A stretch of 64,000 nucleotides of DNA, taken from NCBI RefSeq assembly GCF_026126425.1, contig NZ_JAFMPW010000006.1, forward strand, positions 1 to 64,000, in the 5' to 3' direction. Positions 26,589-37,812 of this stretch are shown one piece after another. The translations under genes were made by a program, and so were the position numbers. The notes beneath the pieces are model-generated. The model made no database searches and was not told where the DNA came from. It saw only the letters and a list, made by a program, of their open reading frames with translations. Within the stretch, counting starts at the first letter, position 1. Every line of letters begins with the position of its first letter. Source of the stretch: Muriicola sp. Z0-33. Lineage in GTDB: Bacteria > Bacteroidota > Bacteroidia > Flavobacteriales > Flavobacteriaceae.

Positions 26589-26722
26589 AAACAGCTTTCG
26601 ATAGAAGAGATGAGTACAGATGATATAAGCAGGGTAGTGTATCAAATAGGCTTTATTACTATATTATTGGCTTTTAGATTTAAAATATGAATACGGTGAG
26701 ATCAGCATTTCTGCCCCGATAA

Positions 26723-28732
<2,010 letters not shown>

Positions 28733-28736
28733 GATA

Positions 28737-29327
28737 ATGATCACCAAAACTACACAGCGATTTTGGGCTGCCCTGGCATCTATCTTTTTATTGCTCTGGA
28801 GAGACAGGCGAACCCGTAGTTGGCTATTGGGTCCATTGGCGGTTCTGCTGTTGGGATTCTTTCTTCCTCAAAGGATGGTGATTCCTGTAAAGGGAGCAAC
28901 TACTCAGAATTGGGATATCAATTCTTTTTGGGCCTATCCCTGGGGTACTTCTGTTACCCATAAGGGGATAGATATCTTTGCAACCAGGGGTGCCGATGTA
29001 ATTTCAAGTACCTACGGCATAGTAATTTATACCTACGAAGGAGGAAAAGGGGGTAAGTCGGTTATGATTCTTGGGCCGAAATGGCGGTTCCACTACTACG
29101 CTCACCTGGATGCATTTTCGTCCTGGCCATTACAACCCGTGCGCGCAGGGACCAAAATAGGAGTTGTAGGTGATACCGGCAATGCCAGGGGGAAGCCGCC
29201 CCATTTGCATTATGCCATTACTACTCCATTTCCTTATCCGAAATTGTACGATTCCAAAGCAGTACAAGGCTGGCGAAAGATGTTTTATTTGAATCCGGAT
29301 ACCTGGCTTCGTAAACCAAAACACTAA
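28737..29327 (+). CDS. M23 family membrane-anchored metallopeptidase
   Basis: The 196-residue protein has one N-terminal transmembrane segment (about residues 28-45, SWLLGPLAVLLLGFFLP) and a LytM/M23 domain with the zinc ligands in VTHKGIDIFA and the HYAHL/PPHLHYA motifs. M23 enzymes cut peptidoglycan cross-links. The domain is compact and ends in a LNPDTWL segment often found in this subgroup. It lies four bases after ligA, a spacing that suggests one operon. Confidence 0.88.
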   Translation: MITKTTQRFWAALASIFLLLWRDRRTRSWLLGPLAVLLLGFFLPQRMVIPVKGATTQNWDINSFWAYPWGTSVTHKGIDIFATRGADVISSTYGIVIYTYEGGKGGKSVMILGPKWRFHYYAHLDAFSSWPLQPVRAGTKIGVVGDTGNARGKPPHLHYAITTPFPYPKLYDSKAVQGWRKMFYLNPDTWLRKPKH

Positions 29328-29434
29328 ATATATAGTTACCCCCCAGACAATTTAAAACGAATGTTAATCGGAGACCGGATTATGAGAAGTACAAACTATT
29401 ATTGCATTTTTGCATTCAGATAAACAAGCAGATT

Positions 29435-30670
29435 ATGGATTATTTTATTATTGCGGCCGTTCTAGTTTTTCTCTCAGCAGCTTTTGGCTACCTCAATGTT
29501 CGCTTTTTAAAGCTTCCCAACACTATTGGTCTAATGGTAATCACAATTGCCTTTACTTTTGCTGTGTTTGTCTTGAGTTATTTTGATGATACCTTATTAA
29601 ATGCAGAACGGTACATCATCACTCATATAGATTTCAAAACCCTGCTCTTAGATATAATGTTAAGTTTTCTGCTTTTTGCGGGGGCGCTGCACACTAATTT
29701 CGACGAGCTAAGAAAATTGCGATGGCCAATAATTATGTTCTCCACAATAGGGGTGCTAATATCCACATTTTTGGTGGGCACAGCTATGTATTACTGTTTT
29801 CAGTTATTCGGATTCCATATAGATTACATTTATTGTCTTCTTTTCGGGGCATTGATATCACCAACAGATCCCATTGCTGTATTGGGCATATTGAAGAAAG
29901 CCGGGGTGCCTAAAAAGCTGGAAACCAAAATTGTGGGAGAATCCCTGTTCAATGATGGAGTAGGGGTAGTGGTTTTCCTGACAATTTTTCAGTTTGCATC
30001 TTCCCCGGAAGCCGGGGTGGGAGTTTTAGAAGTCCTTGAACTTTTTGGAGTTGAGGTAATTGGGGGTCTGCTATTTGGATTAGTTCTGGGGTGGATAAGC
30101 TATAGGCTGATGAAGTCTATTGATGACTACGATATTGAAGTGATAATTACACTAGCCGCTGTCATGGTTGGGACGGTGATTGCTCAGTACCTGCATTTGT
30201 CGGCTCCATTGGCTATGGTTGCAGCCGGATTGATGGTGGGGAACGAAAAATTGAGGAAAACTGCCATGTCCGAGGAAACCAAAACCTATGTAGACAAGTT
30301 TTGGGAATTGATAGACATTCTTTTAAACACTTTGTTATTTGTTTTAATCGGTATGGAAATCCTGGTATTAACTTCTGATATAAATTATATCATAGCCGGA
30401 ATTATTGCAATACCTATAGTGTTGATATGCAGATTTTTATCACTTCTGATTCCTATAGGATTTTTTAAAAAGAAACTAGACTTTGTGCCCAATACGGGAT
30501 TAATAATGACCTGGGGCGGATTAAGAGGAGGCATTTCTATTGCCCTGGCACTTGGCCTTACACAAGATATGTACAGAGAACTTTTTCTTGTGATTACCTA
30601 TATTGTAGTTGTGTTTTCAATTATAGTTCAGGGCCTTTCGGTAGGGAAATTAGTTAAAAAAGTCACTTGA
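29435..30670 (+). CDS. CPA1-type cation/proton antiporter
   Basis: The 411-residue protein has about twelve transmembrane helices. Conserved CPA1 stretches are visible: GALISPTDPIAVLGILKKAG, VGESLFNDGVGVVVF (the paired Asp region) and MTWGGLRGGISIALAL. It exchanges sodium (or potassium) for protons at the inner membrane. ATG at 29435 is used rather than a TTG at 29402, which would add a polar eleven-residue tail before the first helix. Its C terminus has no regulatory domain. Confidence 0.92.
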   Translation: MDYFIIAAVLVFLSAAFGYLNVRFLKLPNTIGLMVITIAFTFAVFVLSYFDDTLLNAERYIITHIDFKTLLLDIMLSFLLFAGALHTNFDELRKLRWPIIMFSTIGVLISTFLVGTAMYYCFQLFGFHIDYIYCLLFGALISPTDPIAVLGILKKAGVPKKLETKIVGESLFNDGVGVVVFLTIFQFASSPEAGVGVLEVLELFGVEVIGGLLFGLVLGWISYRLMKSIDDYDIEVIITLAAVMVGTVIAQYLHLSAPLAMVAAGLMVGNEKLRKTAMSEETKTYVDKFWELIDILLNTLLFVLIGMEILVLTSDINYIIAGIIAIPIVLICRFLSLLIPIGFFKKKLDFVPNTGLIMTWGGLRGGISIALALGLTQDMYRELFLVITYIVVVFSIIVQGLSVGKLVKKVT

Positions 30671-30736
30671 AAAACAGTCTTGTTAAATAACCGTCCTTTG
30701 TAGTGAATAATGAAGATGGTTTTGTCATCTACTATA

Positions 30737-30771
30737 ATAAAAAAACCCTCTTATTTGTAATTAAGAGGGTT
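30737..30771 (-). terminator. terminator of the unknown secreted protein gene
   Basis: AACCCTCTTA (30744-30753) pairs with TAAGAGGGTT (30762-30771) around an eight-base loop; on the minus strand the stem ends in seven T. The plus strand has no T run, so it serves the minus-strand gene. Confidence 0.85.
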
Positions 30772-30793
30772 CTATACTTGGTAATTCTAAGAA

Positions 30794-31558
30794 TTAGTCA
30801 CCGCTGAGTTCCTTGTTGTATACCCAGATTTCGTCCCAAACGTTTTCAAAAGTAGCCTCTCTATTTCGGGTGAAGGCATTCCAGGCGCTTGCCCCGTGTA
30901 CCTTATCAAATGACTCCCTGAATTTCCATGGTTTTTCAAAATCGGTCCAACTTTTGTGAAAAGAAACCGTTGCGATATGCCTTCCGATATTTCCTTGCTG
31001 AAATTCATTGAAATAGATACCCCATGGGTGTTCCCCTTCCATGGCTTTTATTGTTTCACTTACCATTTTAAAATGACGTTCAACTCCAAAACCTTTTCCT
31101 GGATTTATCTCCCAATATCGGGTAAATAAAATAGGAAAAGCAGAAGGGTCACCGGCCGTCATTGCGGTATTGGACAGCTCAACATCTCCTTCCCAATATT
31201 CCCCTTGCTGTGTCTTTTTGATGTAAGGCATTATATTGTCTCTCCAGTCTTCATCATGACCTCCTGCCGCCGGCCTGGCATCCAGGTGACTGTATTTAAG
31301 AGGTCCCATGATCCAAACCATTTTTCCGGTATCCGGCCCTGTGGTAATATTGTAAACAGAAGCACTATAAGGCCCTTCCTTATGATACTTTTGATTGTGT
31401 TTTTTCATATTCTCGCCCAGCACCTTAAGTTTGGTGTTATCTGGAACAAGCAATATGGTTTCCCAAATGGGTTCTTCGGCATCCTGACCAACTACTTGAT
31501 CAACATTTCCTAGAAGGAATAAGGTGCTTAATGACAAAAAAAGAAGTTTTCGTAACAT
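30794..31558 (-). CDS. secreted protein of unknown function
   Basis: The 254-residue protein has a signal peptide (LLFLSLSTLFLLGNVDQVVG) and a globular part rich in tryptophan, histidine and aromatic residues, with MVWIMGPLKYSHLDARP and AFPILFTRYWEINPGKGFGV as conspicuous stretches. Two ferredoxin-like, alpha/beta-barrel halves of the NIPSNAP/ABM kind are possible, but I cannot assign a family. It has its own terminator and a TACATTTA-like box upstream, so it is probably a single-gene unit. Confidence 0.75.
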   Translation of the reverse strand: MLRKLLFLSLSTLFLLGNVDQVVGQDAEEPIWETILLVPDNTKLKVLGENMKKHNQKYHKEGPYSASVYNITTGPDTGKMVWIMGPLKYSHLDARPAAGGHDEDWRDNIMPYIKKTQQGEYWEGDVELSNTAMTAGDPSAFPILFTRYWEINPGKGFGVERHFKMVSETIKAMEGEHPWGIYFNEFQQGNIGRHIATVSFHKSWTDFEKPWKFRESFDKVHGASAWNAFTRNREATFENVWDEIWVYNKELSGD

Positions 31559-31689
31559 ATTGGTGAGTTTAAATTAGGTTGATTATTGGTTGCTAATAAA
31601 TGTAATGTTGCCTATTTTGTCAATTGATAAAGGACGAAAATGTTAATTTAATGTCCGGGGCCCGGCTTTTATTTACCGGTATTAGTACA

Positions 31690-31989
31690 ATGATTCCAAG
31701 AGATTACACCTTATTTACAGAAACCCTGAAAAATAGTGCGCCTGAAGCATCGTGGCCAGAGGCACTACGGGCGGTTTGGTTTGAAGCCAAGGGCGATTGG
31801 GAAGCTGCCCATGACATTGCCCAGGAAATGGATTCCCCTATAGGAAGCTGGATTCATGCATATTTACACAGAAAAGAAGGGGATCAATGGAATGCAGGAT
31901 ATTGGTATAGAAGAGCCGGAAAATCATTTCCTTCAATTCCCCAGCAGGAAGAGTTAAGACAATTGGTAGAGGCGGCTTTAAAGTTGTAA
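31690..31989 (+). CDS. small conserved protein of unknown function
   Basis: From ATG at 31690 the protein has 99 residues. It shows RAVWFEAKGDWEAAHDIAQE, then SWIHAYLHRKEGDQWNAGY and WYRRAGKSFP, a helix-turn-helix-like repeat pattern seen in short uncharacterised proteins of several phyla. The upstream TTG at 31624 or ATG at 31651 would add 13-22 residues with no family match. It may be a single TPR-like unit for protein binding. It is convergent with the metallophosphatase gene. Confidence 0.72.
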   Translation: MIPRDYTLFTETLKNSAPEASWPEALRAVWFEAKGDWEAAHDIAQEMDSPIGSWIHAYLHRKEGDQWNAGYWYRRAGKSFPSIPQQEELRQLVEAALKL

Positions 31990-32049
31990 GCCCGTTAGGA
32001 GTTTTAAGTAGTATTTCATGGATGCTTTTGATGTGAATTAAATCTATTA

Positions 32050-32961
32050 TCAAACACTTATACTAAGCCCTTCGCTTCTCATATTTTTGTTAGAATCGAA
32101 ATAGAAATCTATTCTCCCTAAATTAATACCATAGCAGCCTACCTGATTTACCAGAACTTCTTTGTTGCTACTATTTCTTTTGATAACGGGCCTGTCCAGG
32201 AAAGTATGGGTGTGTCCGCCAATAATAAGATCAATATTGGCAGTTTTTGATGCCAGGATCACATCGCTGGGACGCTGCGCATTTCTATATTCATATCCAA
32301 GATGTGAAAGGCAGATTACCAGATCGCATCCTAGATCTTCTTTTAGTGTTCTACTCATATCCTGAGCTATCTCAATAGGATCCAGATATCTGGTCTCTTT
32401 ATAAAGCGTTTTGGTAACCAGACCTTTGAGTGCTATTCCAAGTCCAAAAACCCCAATTTTAATGCCATTGAGAAGATATGTGGTATAAGGTTTTACAAAG
32501 CCGTCCATAACGGTGTTACTAAAATCATAATTGGCCGAAATCATTTCAAACTTTGCATGAGGCATCTGTGCAAGGAGTCCGCCTATGCCGTTGTCGAAAT
32601 CGTGATTTCCAATGGTTGCAGCATCATATTTTAGCTTACTCATAAGCTTGAATTCCAATTCGCCCCCGTAAAAATTAAAATAGGGCGTGCCCTGAAAAAT
32701 ATCTCCTGCATCCAGGAGAAGGGTGTTGGGGTTCTCTAACCTGATCTGTTCTACCAAGGCCGCTCTCCTGGCCAGACCCCCCATATTTGGAAATGCAGCA
32801 TGGTCTGCAGGAAACGGATCTATATGGCTGTGTACATCATTTGTATGAAGAATAGTAATCTGCTTAGCAGATAACGCCTTGCAGGAATTAAGAGAAAGTC
32901 CGCCGAGTCCAACATAAGCAGCCCCAGATCCGGTTGTTGTTAAAAAATCTCTGCGTTTCAT
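32050..32961 (-). CDS. metallophosphatase, catalytic half of a split 5'-nucleotidase
   Basis: The 303-residue protein has a Tat-like signal (MKRRDFLTTTGSGAAYVG) and all 5'-nucleotidase catalytic motifs: ILHTNDVHSHID, LLDAGDIFQGTPYF, TIGNHDFDNG, LVICLSHLGYE and IIGGHTHTFLDRP. It would bind two divalent metals and dephosphorylate nucleotides in the periplasm. The usual C-terminal substrate-binding domain is absent and encoded by the gene directly upstream, which overlaps by one base. The twin arginine suggests export in folded form. Confidence 0.9.
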   Translation of the reverse strand: MKRRDFLTTTGSGAAYVGLGGLSLNSCKALSAKQITILHTNDVHSHIDPFPADHAAFPNMGGLARRAALVEQIRLENPNTLLLDAGDIFQGTPYFNFYGGELEFKLMSKLKYDAATIGNHDFDNGIGGLLAQMPHAKFEMISANYDFSNTVMDGFVKPYTTYLLNGIKIGVFGLGIALKGLVTKTLYKETRYLDPIEIAQDMSRTLKEDLGCDLVICLSHLGYEYRNAQRPSDVILASKTANIDLIIGGHTHTFLDRPVIKRNSSNKEVLVNQVGCYGINLGRIDFYFDSNKNMRSEGLSISV

Positions 32962-33728
32962 TATTTATTCAATTTCATAAAACGTTGGTCTACTTTTGGT
33001 GCAATGGTATCTACTTTCGAAAAATAATCTATCATGGCATTGCGGATCAGGTAATTGGTCTCTGTAATTTCCAATCCGTCCTTAAAAAACCCCATATTGT
33101 CTCCGCCTTCTACTAAATAATTGGAGGTGGCCACATAATAGATTCTGTTTTCATCAAAAGGCGCACCTTTAATATTCACAGATCGCAGGCTTCCGTCTTT
33201 TGTCAAAATAATTTGAAGCCCGGCAATAGGGTGTGCTCTTCCGGAATTGATTAGAAAACTTATGAGATTACGAACAGACTTCCCATTAAGGGCAACCACT
33301 ACAATTGTATTTTCGAAAGGCATTACTTCATAGGCCGTTCTGGCTGAAACATTACCTTCAGAAATAATACTGCGGATGCCACCATGGTTAAGTACAACAA
33401 AATCTATCTCTTTTAGAGCTCTTGATCTGAAGATGGGGTTGGCTTGTTCCAATACAATATCAGCCATTAAATTCCCTGCTGTCGTATTGTACCTGCCATC
33501 ACTTTTGGTAATGGCAAAAGGAGCATAGGATAAGGTGCTGTCTAAAACTTCATTTACCCTTTTTCTATACGGGGAAATAAAATCCTCAATAGAATCTGTT
33601 GGCCTGATAGCATCATTTATGGTGAGTTGCTTTCCCTCTATACTTCTTAGAGATGGAGGCTGCTGCCGACAGGAATAAACAATAAGGATTGTTATAATTA
33701 TAACAAATTGTTGTATTTTTAAATTCAT
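32961..33728 (-). CDS. 5'-nucleotidase C-terminal (substrate-binding) domain protein
   Basis: The 255-residue protein has a lipoprotein-like signal (FVIIITILIVYSCRQQP) and a stand-alone 5_nucleotid_C domain with GNLMADIVLEQANP, DFVVLNHGGIRSII and TAYEVMPFENTIVVVAL. In ordinary UshA-type enzymes this domain is fused after the metallophosphatase domain and supplies nucleoside-binding aromatics. Here it is upstream, lacks the catalytic motifs, and its stop overlaps the start of the catalytic gene, so the two probably assemble in the periplasm. Confidence 0.9.
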   Translation of the reverse strand: MNLKIQQFVIIITILIVYSCRQQPPSLRSIEGKQLTINDAIRPTDSIEDFISPYRKRVNEVLDSTLSYAPFAITKSDGRYNTTAGNLMADIVLEQANPIFRSRALKEIDFVVLNHGGIRSIISEGNVSARTAYEVMPFENTIVVVALNGKSVRNLISFLINSGRAHPIAGLQIILTKDGSLRSVNIKGAPFDENRIYYVATSNYLVEGGDNMGFFKDGLEITETNYLIRNAMIDYFSKVDTIAPKVDQRFMKLNK

Positions 33729-33788
33729 TTTCCTGTTTATCTTCGCTTAAGAGTTGCTTGGATATTAATTACATTTGTATAAATGTAA

Positions 33789-34334
33789 ATGTACATGTTT
33801 TTAAAGGGACTCAAAGATAAATTTAAATACAAATCCGGTCTTAAATTTTTAAAGCAAGAGCTTAAAAGTCCACCGGAAATTATCGATCGTTCTGGCGGAA
33901 TTAGCCAGATCGGAGTCATAGTGGACATGGACGAGTTTGAAAAGACCGAATTATTTTACGAGTTTATTGAGGATTTTAATTTGCGTCCGAATGCGGTAAA
34001 AATTATAGGATATAAAAGTTATTACGACAAGAATTCACCTTATGCAACACCGGTTTTTTCGGATAAGGACCTTGGCTGGAATGGGGCGATTGAAAATAGT
34101 TACGCCCTGGAGTTTTTAAGCAGGGAATACGATCTTCTTGTTAATTATTATTCTAAAGACCGCTTGCTGCTTAAGTTAATGACTATTAAGACCAAAGCTC
34201 GGATCAATGTAGGGTTTCCAGAAGTGGACAGGCATTTAAATGACCTGATTATGGAAACGTCTATAAAGGATTTTAAAACATTTAAACAAGAGCTCAGGAA
34301 ATACCTGGGTGTTTTAAATGAGATAGAAGTCTAG
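33789..34334 (+). CDS. DUF6913-like conserved protein
   Basis: The 181-residue protein is soluble and charged, with IGVIVDMDEFEKTELFYEF, VLNEIEV at its end and INVGFPEVDRHLNDLIM in the C-terminal half; the pattern matches DUF6913, restricted to Bacteroidota, as far as I recognise it. ATGs at 33789 and 33795 are alternative starts. It precedes dapA by 74 bases on the same strand. Function is unknown. Confidence 0.72.
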   Translation: MYMFLKGLKDKFKYKSGLKFLKQELKSPPEIIDRSGGISQIGVIVDMDEFEKTELFYEFIEDFNLRPNAVKIIGYKSYYDKNSPYATPVFSDKDLGWNGAIENSYALEFLSREYDLLVNYYSKDRLLLKLMTIKTKARINVGFPEVDRHLNDLIMETSIKDFKTFKQELRKYLGVLNEIEV

Positions 34335-34408
34335 TGCTAATTTATATAATACTGAAATCGACTCGCTTTTGGCTAAGGCCGTTAGTACGTTAAAATGATT
34401 TTTAAGTG

Positions 34409-35299
34409 ATGAAACAGTTAGAAGGAACAGGTGTAGCAATAATTACCCCGTTTAAGCCAGATTTATCCGTAGACGAGGCGGCGTTGAGAGCAGTAGTTAG
34501 ACATTGTATCGATGGTGGAGTAGATTATCTGGTAGTTTTGGGAACAACAGGAGAAACTGTAACTCTGGGCAAGACAGAAAAGCAGTTGGTGATGAAAACT
34601 GTGGTTTCAGAAAATCAGGGACAACTACCTTTGGTGGTAGGAATCGGAGGAAATAATACAATGCAGATCGCTGAAGAGCTAAAAAGCACCAATTTAGAAC
34701 ACTTCTGCGCTATATTATCAGTATCGCCAGCCTACAACAAGCCTACACAGGAAGGTATATATCAGCATTTTAAATACTTAAATCAGGTAGCTCCCAAACC
34801 CATTATAATGTACAATGTCCCGGCGAGAACGGGCAGTAATATGTTACCACAAACCGTACTGCGCCTTGCAAATGATTGCGATAAAATTGTAGGCATTAAG
34901 GAGGCATCCGGCGATATGGACCAGGTGAGAGCCATAATAGAAAGTGCCCCCGACCAGTTTAGTGTTATTTCCGGAGATGATTTTACAGCCTTGTCCACGG
35001 TCCTGGCAGGAGGAATAGGCGTTATATCGGTATTAGGCCAGGGGTTACCCAAAGAATTTTCAAAAATGATTGCACTCGGTCGCCAGGGAGATGCCCATGA
35101 AGCTACCAAAATACATCACGCATTAAAAGATGGAATGGACCTTATTTTCCGGGAAGGCAATCCTGCCGGAATAAAGGCGATATTTGAGATATTGGGGCTG
35201 GCTCATGCCGGGGTAAGATTACCTTTGGTAGAGGCGTCAAAGGATTTGAAGCTAGAACTCTCCTCATTTATGAAGTCTTTTTCAAAGATTCATGCCTGA
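34409..35299 (+). CDS. dapA: 4-hydroxy-tetrahydrodipicolinate synthase
   Basis: The 296-residue class I aldolase has [12 protein letters not shown], the [10 protein letters not shown] motif with catalytic tyrosine, and [12 protein letters not shown] with the Schiff-base lysine. It condenses pyruvate with aspartate semialdehyde, the committed step to diaminopimelate and lysine. A GTG three bases before the ATG is in frame, but the ATG at 34409 is the conventional start. It lies between the DUF6913 gene and bamD; dapF is 18 kb away. Confidence 0.96.
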   Translation: MKQLEGTGVAIITPFKPDLSVDEAALRAVVRHCIDGGVDYLVVLGTTGETVTLGKTEKQLVMKTVVSENQGQLPLVVGIGGNNTMQIAEELKSTNLEHFCAILSVSPAYNKPTQEGIYQHFKYLNQVAPKPIIMYNVPARTGSNMLPQTVLRLANDCDKIVGIKEASGDMDQVRAIIESAPDQFSVISGDDFTALSTVLAGGIGVISVLGQGLPKEFSKMIALGRQGDAHEATKIHHALKDGMDLIFREGNPAGIKAIFEILGLAHAGVRLPLVEASKDLKLELSSFMKSFSKIHA

Positions 35300-35418
35300 A
35301 CAGCACTTAAAAACTTGCGTTAAAAGTTAGCCAAATTGGCTGGGCAGGAGCAAGAAACTGACTATTTTAGCGTTTTCATCTATTAGTAAAAGAAGTTTTT
35401 TATTCCGTCAATATTCCC

Positions 35419-35426
35419 TAATTTTG
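35419..35426 (+). promoter_or_regulatory. -7 box upstream of bamD
   Basis: TAATTTTG is a perfect TAnnTTTG box only five bases before an ATG at 35431. Transcription would begin at or just before that ATG, so translation more likely starts at the next in-frame ATG, 35443, which directly begins the lipoprotein signal. Confidence 0.55.
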
Positions 35427-35442
35427 CAAAATGTTTTTTAAA

Positions 35443-36273
35443 ATGAGGCAAATTTTCATTCTTTTGGCACTGAGCGCTTTAATGTACTCCTGCAATGAGT
35501 ATCAGAAAGTATTGAAGAATACAGATACTAAGGCTAAATACGACCTTGCCCAGAAGTATTATGATGAAGGGGATTTTAAAAGAGCAAATCGTCTTTTTGA
35601 GCAGATCTCTCCTAGATACGTAGGAAAACCTCAGGGAGAAAGAGTAATGTTCTTCCTTGCAAATTCTTATTATAAGATCAGGGATTATAATTTTGCCGGC
35701 TACCAATTCGAAAGATTTCTTAAATCATATCCAAAGAGTGATAAGGCCGCTGAAGCAGCTTTTCTGGGAGCTAAAAGTTATTACATGCTTTCCCCCAGAT
35801 ATTCATTAGATCAGACCGATACTGATAAGGCATTGGGAAAATTGCAACTTTTTATCAATGCTTATCCTGAATCTGAATTTCTGGCCGAAGCCAACATAAT
35901 GGCCCAGGAGCTCACCACCAAAAAAGAGCGCAAGGCATTCGAAATTGCCAAGCAGTTCACTAAATTGGGTAAATCATACATTCTGGATTACAATATATCC
36001 GCAATTGCGGCTTTAGACAATTTTATTTCTGACAATCCCGGATCTATCTATAGAGAGGATGCCTTGTACCTTAAAGTGGAGGCGACTACAAATTTAGCAT
36101 TGAATAGTACGCTGACAAGAAAGTCGGAACGGTTGCAAACTGCCAAGTCTGCATATGATAATTTAATGAAGTACTATCCGGAAAGTAAATATGCCAAGGA
36201 TGCAGCAAATTTGGTAGAAAAAGTGAATAAGGAGCTGCAAAATTATTCTGAACTAGAAAACCTTTCAAAATGA
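35443..36273 (+). CDS. bamD: outer membrane protein assembly factor BamD
   Basis: The 276-residue lipoprotein has a signal ending in LMYSC (lipobox) and TPR repeats: YYDEGDFKRANRLFEQI, YYKIRDYNFAGYQFERFLKSYPKS, and a YPESKYAKDAANLVEKV repeat near the end. BamD docks to BamA and helps fold outer-membrane proteins. An ATG at 35431 is possible but lies at the predicted transcription start. The stop overlaps the next ATG by four bases, beginning the conserved bamD-omega-coaBC-porD-recN run. Confidence 0.92.
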   Translation: MRQIFILLALSALMYSCNEYQKVLKNTDTKAKYDLAQKYYDEGDFKRANRLFEQISPRYVGKPQGERVMFFLANSYYKIRDYNFAGYQFERFLKSYPKSDKAAEAAFLGAKSYYMLSPRYSLDQTDTDKALGKLQLFINAYPESEFLAEANIMAQELTTKKERKAFEIAKQFTKLGKSYILDYNISAIAALDNFISDNPGSIYREDALYLKVEATTNLALNSTLTRKSERLQTAKSAYDNLMKYYPESKYAKDAANLVEKVNKELQNYSELENLSK

Positions 36274-36605
36274 ATATGAACGATTTAAAGAATTCTAACG
36301 CTCCGGTATCAACTGTTACGGTTAATAGGAACGAGTTTGACGAAAAAACCGATAATATCTACGAAGCCATTTCAATCTCGGCTAAAAGAGCTATTCAGAT
36401 CAATTCTGAAATCAAAAAGGAACTTCTTGAAAAACTAGAGGAATTTGCTACTTATAGTGATAGCCTGGAAGAAGTATTCGAGAATAAGGAACAAATAGAA
36501 GTATCTAAGTTTTATGAAAAACTTCCTAAGCCACACGCACTTGCAGTAATGGAATGGTTGGAAGATAAAATATACTACAGGAATACAGAGAAAGACGAAC
36601 AGTAG
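36270..36605 (+). CDS. RNA polymerase omega-like (Rpb6) subunit
   Basis: The 111-residue protein has IYEAISISAKRAIQINSEIK, the region equivalent to the omega/Rpb6 fold that wraps the beta' C-terminal tail, followed by a family-specific C-terminal extension HALAVMEWLEDKIYY. Bacteroidota members of this family are not standard RpoZ but are annotated as RNA polymerase Rpb6/omega. It overlaps bamD (ATGA) and is followed one base later by coaBC, where rpoZ also lies near coaBC in other bacteria. Confidence 0.87.
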   Translation: MNMNDLKNSNAPVSTVTVNRNEFDEKTDNIYEAISISAKRAIQINSEIKKELLEKLEEFATYSDSLEEVFENKEQIEVSKFYEKLPKPHALAVMEWLEDKIYYRNTEKDEQ

Positions 36606-36606
36606 G

Positions 36607-37812
36607 ATGTTAAGCGGCAAGAACATCCTTTTGGGGATAACCGGAGGTATCGCCGCCTATAAAACTACCTTTCTTGTTCGATTATTGATAAAAGCCGGGG
36701 CTCAGGTTAAAGTTGTTTTAACAGAGAGTGCCGGTTCTTTTGTTTCGCCACTAACCTTGGCAACCCTATCCAAAAACCCTGTTTTAAAAAACTTTGTTCA
36801 GGAAGATAAAGAAAGTGTCGACTGGAACAACCACGTTGAACTTGGGCTATGGGCCGACCTTATGATAATTGCACCGGCCACGGCAAATACATTGTCTAAA
36901 ATGTCCAGTGGTACTTGCGACAATCTTTTATTAGCGGTTTATTTATCGGCAAAATGCCCTGTATTTTACGCCCCGGCCATGGATCTCGATATGTACAAGC
37001 ATCCTTCGACCAAAGCAACTTTTGAAACCCTGGAGGGTTTTGGAAATATAATGATCCCGGCGACCAGTGGCGAATTGGCCAGTGGCCTGCACGGTGAGGG
37101 CAGAATGGCAGAACCGGAAGATATCCTTACTTTTCTTCAGGAATACCTCTCTAACGGGCTGCCTCTTAGCGGTAAAAAAGTAGTGATTACCGCGGGACCC
37201 ACCTTTGAAGCAATAGACCCCGTTCGTTTTATAGGTAATCATTCTTCAGGCAAGATGGGGTATGCTCTGGCAGGCGTTGCAGCAGATTTAGGAGCAGAAG
37301 TGGTTCTGGTATCCGGCCCCTCCCACTTAAGCGCTGAGCATCATTTAATAACCTTGATAAGGGTGGTATCTGCTGAGGAAATGTATCAGGAAGTACATAA
37401 ACATTATGATCAGGCAGATTTTGTTATTTGCGCCGCTGCTGTGGCCGACTACAGACCTGCTAAAATAGCTGATCAAAAAATTAAAAAGGCTGAAGACAAA
37501 CTAACGATAGACCTGGTCAAAAACAAAGACATATTGCTGTCATTGGGTGAGAAGAAGAAAGATCAATACCTTGTTGGATTTGCATTAGAAACCCAAAATG
37601 AGATTGAAAACGCTAAAGGGAAGCTTAAAAAGAAGCATTTGGATGCCATTGTTTTGAATTCTCTAAATGATGAAGGGGCAGGCTTTGGTAAAAACACCAA
37701 TAAAATATCATTCATAGATAAGAATTTGGAGATAAAAACGTTTGATGTAAAGACCAAGTCAGCTGTTGCTGTTGATATTTGGAATGAAATTCTTAAAAGG
37801 AAAGATGCGTAA
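36607..37812 (+). CDS. coaBC: bifunctional phosphopantothenoylcysteine decarboxylase/synthetase
   Basis: The 401-residue protein has the flavin-binding CoaC half (LLGITGGIAAYKT, APATANTLSKMSSGTCDNLL, YAPAMDLDMYKHPST) and the CoaB half (VVITAGPTFEAIDPVRF, GNHSSGKMGYALAG, AAVADYRP and KNKDILLSLG). It makes phosphopantothenoylcysteine and decarboxylates it on the way to coenzyme A. The start is one base after the omega gene, and the end overlaps porD by 8 bases. Confidence 0.96.
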   Translation: MLSGKNILLGITGGIAAYKTTFLVRLLIKAGAQVKVVLTESAGSFVSPLTLATLSKNPVLKNFVQEDKESVDWNNHVELGLWADLMIIAPATANTLSKMSSGTCDNLLLAVYLSAKCPVFYAPAMDLDMYKHPSTKATFETLEGFGNIMIPATSGELASGLHGEGRMAEPEDILTFLQEYLSNGLPLSGKKVVITAGPTFEAIDPVRFIGNHSSGKMGYALAGVAADLGAEVVLVSGPSHLSAEHHLITLIRVVSAEEMYQEVHKHYDQADFVICAAAVADYRPAKIADQKIKKAEDKLTIDLVKNKDILLSLGEKKKDQYLVGFALETQNEIENAKGKLKKKHLDAIVLNSLNDEGAGFGKNTNKISFIDKNLEIKTFDVKTKSAVAVDIWNEILKRKDA

